DNA of 64,000 bases. It comes from Anisus vortex (taxonomy: Eukaryota; Mollusca; Gastropoda; Planorbidae). This document shows positions 58,757 through 64,000 of this stretch, piece after piece. The notes under the pieces are model-generated. The model was not told the origin of the DNA, ran no database searches, and saw nothing but the letters and a program-made list of their open reading frames with translations. Position 1 is the stretch's first letter, and each line of letters opens with the position of its first letter. The position numbers were made by a program, and so were the translations under genes. The stretch is from contig OX421499.1 in NCBI GenBank assembly GCA_949126835.1, forward strand, positions 25,329,990-25,393,989, given 5' to 3'.

Positions 58757-59204
58757 CGTCCTTTTGTTCAAAATAAATAAACATACCGGTATTGTTTTAT
58801 TAGTTTAAAAAATATATAACGCATATGTTTTATTGTAAACACTGCAAGGGCTTTAGTTAATGTTAATCTTTTTATTATCATTATAAATGTTATACTAAAA
58901 TATATATTTGATTTTTAACTATAATGATAGATAAGCGGTTAGCGTACTGAGGTATTTTCCCATTCAGTGGTACGGCCTTCTACTTTGTACAGGTCGTGGT
59001 TCTGTCCCTGCGTCTGTTCCGATTCATTTATGAAATGTATGATCTTCGGGGTTATCTGTCATCTTCTTATTTGTTTTTCAAATGTGTTATATTTACCTTA
59101 AGCTATACAAATAACACTATAAAATGAACTTTGCTACCAACAAGCTATTCAACTAGTTCTCACACAAGTTTGTTCATTCTTTTTGTTCATTCTTTTGTTC
59201 ACAG

Positions 59205-59478
59205 ATCCCTCGACCCCAACATCATCCATCACCCCGACCCCAAGCTCCATGTCCCCGGGAGTCGAAGGCGCCGACGACGTTGAGATAGACGTGGGTAGCG
59301 ACTCGGCCAGTGTGACGTCAGTGAGGGACACGGCCAGGATTAGCGCGGGTAAAGTGACCACATTGGACGGCGAGTCCAGGGACGAAGTCACCAAGATCAA
59401 ATGTCGCCTGGAGACGAAAGATCTTTGGGACAAGTTTCATGATCTGGGAACTGAGATGATCATTACGAAGACTGGCAG
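59205..59478 (+). CDS. Tbx20: Tbx20 exon 2, start of the T-box (partial gene)
   Basis: Preceded by acceptor TTTTGTTCACAG (59204) and followed by donor GCAG|GTAAGG (59479). The exon contributes 274 nt, completing codon 354 and running to the second base of codon 445. After a Ser/Thr/Pro linker and an acidic segment ([10 protein letters not shown]) it enters the T-box at [12 protein letters not shown], and [19 protein letters not shown] is the conserved N-terminal strand and DNA-contacting start of the domain. The sequence is closest in my recollection to Tbx20 ([20 protein letters not shown]). The remaining T-box exons must lie beyond 64000, since no RMFP-type continuation was found downstream. 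Confidence 0.93.
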
Positions 59479-62400
59479 GTAAGGGAGACAATCTTTGAGC
59501 ACGTGCTCTCTCATATCTCTTCTCCTTCTCGTTCACTATAGATGATGATTGTGTGTGAGCTAAAAGTACAGTTTACTTTTGAAAACTTTTGGAGCGATGT
59601 TGATAAGAAGTTCCTTAATTGGCCATGGCGTGTGACTACGGTCTAACAAACGCTTTTACCCTCCCCCCCCCCCTCCAAATCCAAACAATAATCCGCTGAT
59701 ATGGAATATGAAAAGTCTCAGCAACGCCCCCCCCCCTACTAAGCTCTTTCCAGTAATTTCAGACGTGGTGCTATTACACCAGAGTTATTTAGAATTGTTA
59801 TCCAACGCAATTCAGATATGCCACCGTATCTCGCATATGAACGTGTGTGTGCGTGTGTGTGTGTAAGTGTCCGAATTCTTTTCATTAGCAAAGAAAAAGA
59901 CAGATTATGCAAAGTTCAATAAATCAATTCCTTAAAAGTTAAAACACTAATTCTTCCATTTTTTCAATGGCCACCTGTTCACCAGTGGGGGGTTCGAGAC
60001 TTCCCTGTGGATTAGATATTTGATCTCTTTGGTTCATCTGTTTGAATGGTCAGACGGTTTGCAATCCATTGACTGCTTTCCCGGAATTCCATGGATGAAT
60101 GAGGGTTTGTCGAGGGCGTCAAGTCACACACCACCTGGGCTATTCTTCCACTTTGTGATAAGAAAAAAAGAAAATTACAAAATACTCATTTTGTTAGGAT
60201 TTCGTTTCTCCATTTTCAACTTCAGGGACAATTTCCGACTAAGAAAGATATTTTCTAATAGTCCAAGACTACGCGATGTCATACCAACACTACGCGATGT
60301 CATATATGAAGATATCTCTAGCTCAAGATAGAAGATGTCAACTTTCATTTTCATATTCAAATGCAATAACAAATACAATAATAAAAACAAGAAGACAGAC
60401 AGAAAGAAAGAAAGAAAAGTCTATATAATATATTGGATAATTACAATTCCTATAGAAATTTTGAAAAAAACAACAACAGATTAAATCTTTTGATACTAAC
60501 GAAATATAAAGAAGTAAAAATAAATCAATATATCTTGAAGAATTTTAAAAAATAATATTGAGAATTGAAAATGTTTCTATATGACTATTACAATTTGAAC
60601 AATACCGAAAATTAAATCCTTTTTTTTTTTTACAAGTATAATTTAAAAAGTAATATTAGATCTACAAAGTAAAAAGTGTGAACTGAAGACAGAAAAATTT
60701 TACTTAAATGTCACTTGTGTGGGCAAGTCATTAATCACCATGGTTTCCGTTTTCTGTTTATAGAGCCCACAGAAAAACAAGACAATATAGTCTGTATTAG
60801 GTCAAACCTTCCTTTCTCTATTGTCATGAGATGGTCATTATGTGTGCTGGACAGTTGACTCCTCAAATTTACGGAAGGGAGGGGGGGGGGGGGAATCGAA
60901 CCCCTTTAAAGTTTTCGTCAGTTCTAAAAAATTGAAAAAAAAATCCTTCTCTTTTTCTCCCTCCTACCCCAGCTCCTCTCTCTCAAAGACGAAAAAACAC
61001 TTTCAATTGTATCATTCTTTCTAGAGGATGCGGGCTTGGAATTAAGGAAGCTGCCCCCCCCCCCCCCCACGCCTCTCTCCGCCCCCTTTAGGTCTATTGC
61101 CATGCATGGTTGTTTTCATTTTCTGAAACACGTGCCCCGTCAGTTTCAACAGTTTTCGGTGTCATCCGGGGTAACCGCTGGGTGTCAAACTAAATGATTT
61201 AATTGGTTGTCGTTGAGTGGGGTGGAGGGGGGGGGGGATGGAGGGCGTCGTCAGACACTTGTCTTGGACCATCACCACCGGGAAATGGGACATCAACACC
61301 GTTTCCAACTCTTGCATTTTGACGGTTAAATCCCCGCCCCCCCCCCTCTCTCTCTTTACATGAACCAGTAAAACGTTACATCATTTAGAAACAAATGAAC
61401 GAAATGAAAGACTAAGAATGGCGATGAATAGTAAACATAATATATATTATATTATATATACATAGTCCTTGCCCAAACCAACAGTCAGGGATTGAATGGT
61501 GCAGGGGTTAGAACCAGGGTCGCCCTTGTGACAGTCCGGAGTATTAGTCTTAATATTTGATTGTTATCTACAACCATATTCAATAAACAAGACGAGTTAC
61601 AGTAAAACCCTAAAAATTGTGTGCTTTATAATATGCGCCCCCCCCCCCTATTTTATTTGCGTTGAAATCTAAGAGAAGGGCAAGTAGACCTTAGTGCAAT
61701 AATTAAAAACAAAACTCTAAGGTCTAAGGGTTAAAAAAAAGCACTTAGTGACGGGGTGGAGGGGCTCTGAGTCCGCAGAGTTTGTTTATTATGAGTTTTG
61801 GCGGTCTTGAGGCTATTCTATTATTTTTGTTTTAAACTCTGGAATAGTTAAAAGAAGGGTTGTGAGATAGAGGCAAATAAAAATAAATAAAGAAATAAAT
61901 ATGAGACTTATATAGCGCATATCCCGTTCCCGTTGAGAACAGTTCTATGCGCTGCTGTAAACATAGTGCTGCCTGCCAGTATTATTGTTGTGAAACAATT
62001 TTTTTACATTTCCTGCAAAAGGGTGTGGAGGCAAAGACTTACCTCATGATTCTCATAGTTGACATCTATTGGCGATAAAAGGGGTGGGATAAATTAATCT
62101 CACAAATTTAAAATTGAAAAAAAAAAAAAAAAAAAAAATTGTAATAGGTCTGCAGACATGTAAAGGTGTGAAAAGTGGTAACATGTCAGGTCCGCCGTCC
62201 CCTTACTTCTCCCCCTCCCCACTTTTCCCTTTTCATCTCCTGAGAGTGGGAGCTAGAGAAAGTACAATACTAAGCCTGGTGACTAGTTCATTACCCGTCA
62301 TCTGCCGGTGTTGACCTTTTTTTTCTCATTGTTTAAACAAAAATTCTAAAAACTTGATTCCCGTTGTGTTGGATTTGTCCGTTTTATTTGTGTGTAAGCC

Positions 62401-64000
62401 TGTCACCTGACCGTCTGCCAATACTGTCAGTCGGACATACACTCTCTGCCATCATTCGTCAATGTCATTTGACCTCCTGGGCGGAACGAACCGACCCCCA
62501 ATGACCAAACATAACGTCACATCGCTTACTAACAATAATTCCCCCCCCTCCCTCCCGCTCTCCCCACCCCAGCAACCATGTGCGACACGCGGGCCCACCA
62601 ATTAGTCCCCCCCCCCCCCCACTCTCCAACACCCTTTTTTTTCTGCTCGTGTCGAATTTGCCGAGCCTGGAAATGAGTGGGGGCCATTGACAATAGTACT
62701 GACACTTGATCTGCTTGTTTTAAATGAAGGGGGGCTTAACAATGAAACAACAACAACAGTGGTCGCTATGACAAGTGGACTAACACCCTATCGTCCGTAT
62801 GTCCGGCAATAGATGAACTCTTAACGGACACCGGGCCTTAAGGTCTTCAAAATAGAACGGGGCCTCATTACAAATAAAACGGGACATTCACACGTTAATT
62901 TTTTTTTTTTGGTTATTCAACTGGTAGCAAAGGCAATGTTTTATTGACACAGAATCAATGGGAAGCGTATTTGAAGATTAACTGTTCATAAATAGAGCTA
63001 TTTAAATGTGTATTTTGTAATGTTATATAATATATAACATATATATATATATATGTGTGTGTGTGTATTTAGAAAAAAATAAATGTAGGCTTCGATGGAC
63101 GGTTTTAAAATGGGAGGGGGGCAGATGGAGCATTCTTTCCACGTGATTTAAAATGCCAATTTCGGTCATACCTCTCCAAAATTGGAGGTCGCAAATCCCT
63201 TCCCTTTTTAAAGCCGCCGACTAGTAAACTATATATATATATATATCATTGCTTAATTAGTGTAGACCTATCTATCCACTACTAGTACGTTATACTGTCA
63301 TGCAAAGTTTGCCATTTTGTATCAATGCGCAAGTCCTAATTTTAATCTCTATATTCGCGGACGTTTACGATTCCGACAGTTATATTGTTTAAAATAAAAA
63401 CAACTTTCATGACTGCCAAAGTTTTGACCCCCCCCCCCCCCAGCAGGGCACACCACGCCGTATTGACGTGAAAACCACGTTTTTTTTGTTGTCGCTTTCG
63501 ATACGACGTGAGTGCCCGCTGCCCTTACCCCTTCCCTTTCTCCATTTCATCCTACATCCTGATCATATAATCTTCAACTGCGTACCACACGCCCTCGACT
63601 TGCTTATCCAAATCCGACACCTTCTTATCCGTTCCACCTGCTTATCCCGTGTATCCACAAGCTAGGGATCGAAGAAGGAGCTGCATCTCTTCTGTGCCAT
63701 TGGCAGAACGAGGGCGGACAATCTGATTGGCTGTCGCACCGACTCGTCAATAACTCGCATCGCCCTCGTGGTGTGACGCAGTCGGGTGAGCATATTGCAT
63801 GCAGTCACACGTTATTGAGAAATTGAGACACTGTAAAAAGCAAGTACTGTGTTCGCATGAGCAGAGATTGGCAGATTGTTGTGCCGCAACATTCTTTGTG
63901 TGGTGTGACACATTCAAGAGACAATAATCTTTATCGTTGAACTCAGTTGAACATGCCTCCTGGTATCAAGACGATGGGAATGAGTTCATTTAAAGGAGTC
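59479..64000 (+). other. Tbx20: Tbx20 next intron, continuing past the window
   Basis: No further T-box exon found. The stretch contains long C/G runs (59663-59673, 59727-59735, 60879-60892, 61051-61066, 61225-61235, 61336-61345, 61637-61646, 62606-62619, 63426-63440), (TA)n at about 61440-61460, 63039-63054 and 63230-63246, and a poly-A run at 62116-62138. ATGAGACTTATATAGCGCAT at about 61900 resembles a dispersed animal repeat. No coding exon was recognised. Confidence 0.75.

Larger units (their letters stand above)
48534..59204 (+). other. Tbx20: Tbx20 intron (10.7 kb, phase 1)
   Basis: Bounded by GTTAGT and TTGTTCACAG. Joining the exons makes a GAT codon and keeps the frame open (...[12 protein letters not shown]...). 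The intron holds a LINE 3' end, two tandem arrays, poly-C runs, two hAT MITE remnants, tRNA-like scraps and a SINE remnant. No additional coding exon was recognised inside it. Confidence 0.88.

Noticed and set aside
59479..64000. Next T-box exon (RMFP-type continuation)
   Set aside because: I looked for the conserved continuation after the GTAAGG donor and found none before the window ends.

Overview
The window is eukaryotic and animal. It has spliced exons with GT/AG boundaries, tRNA-derived SINEs, several LINE 3' ends, hAT-type DNA transposons, one complete LTR retrotransposon and many minisatellites. The background is AT-rich and dotted with unusually long poly-C/poly-G runs and the palindrome TAGGCCTA. 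The repeat set suggests a lophotrochozoan, most likely a gastropod mollusc. That assignment is inference, because no species-diagnostic sequence can be read by eye.

Only one host gene is well supported: a T-box transcription factor gene on the + strand, which I assign to the Tbx20 (midline/H15) family. The first recognised coding exon (47474-48533, with an acceptor at 47432) encodes a long Ser/Pro/His-rich N-terminus containing FSIAAIL, an eh1-like repressor motif typical of Tbx20. After a 10.7-kb phase-1 intron, exon 2 (59205-59478) enters the T-box and ends in phase 2 at a GTAAGG donor. The rest of the T-box lies beyond the right edge.

The left 47 kb is a repeat landscape. 1-8.2 kb: LINE tails, a 3-kb 17-bp minisatellite with higher-order structure and SINEs. 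8.5-12.7 kb: a hAT element with 8-bp target duplications and a dead transposase, itself interrupted by a LINE. 13-17.3 kb: simple-sequence arrays and a 1.5-kb purine-rich block. 19.5-26.2 kb: an LTR retrotransposon with apparently identical 673-bp LTRs, followed by a 29-bp satellite. 27-47 kb: AT-rich DNA with a 516-bp hAT MITE (perfect 8-bp duplication), SINE copies (one with an 11-bp duplication), LINE 3' ends and a TTAA-flanked MITE.

The most notable system is the LTR element. Its single Gag-Pol frame has integrase BEFORE reverse transcriptase (Gag-PR-IN-RT-RH, the Gmr1-like Ty3/Gypsy arrangement). The RT palm and nearly all of RNase H are deleted, joining the start of RT to the last residues of RH. 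Matching LTRs imply that this RT-less copy was mobilised recently in trans. A second notable signal is a dispersed LINE family whose many short copies all keep the same 3'-terminal nested stem-loop.
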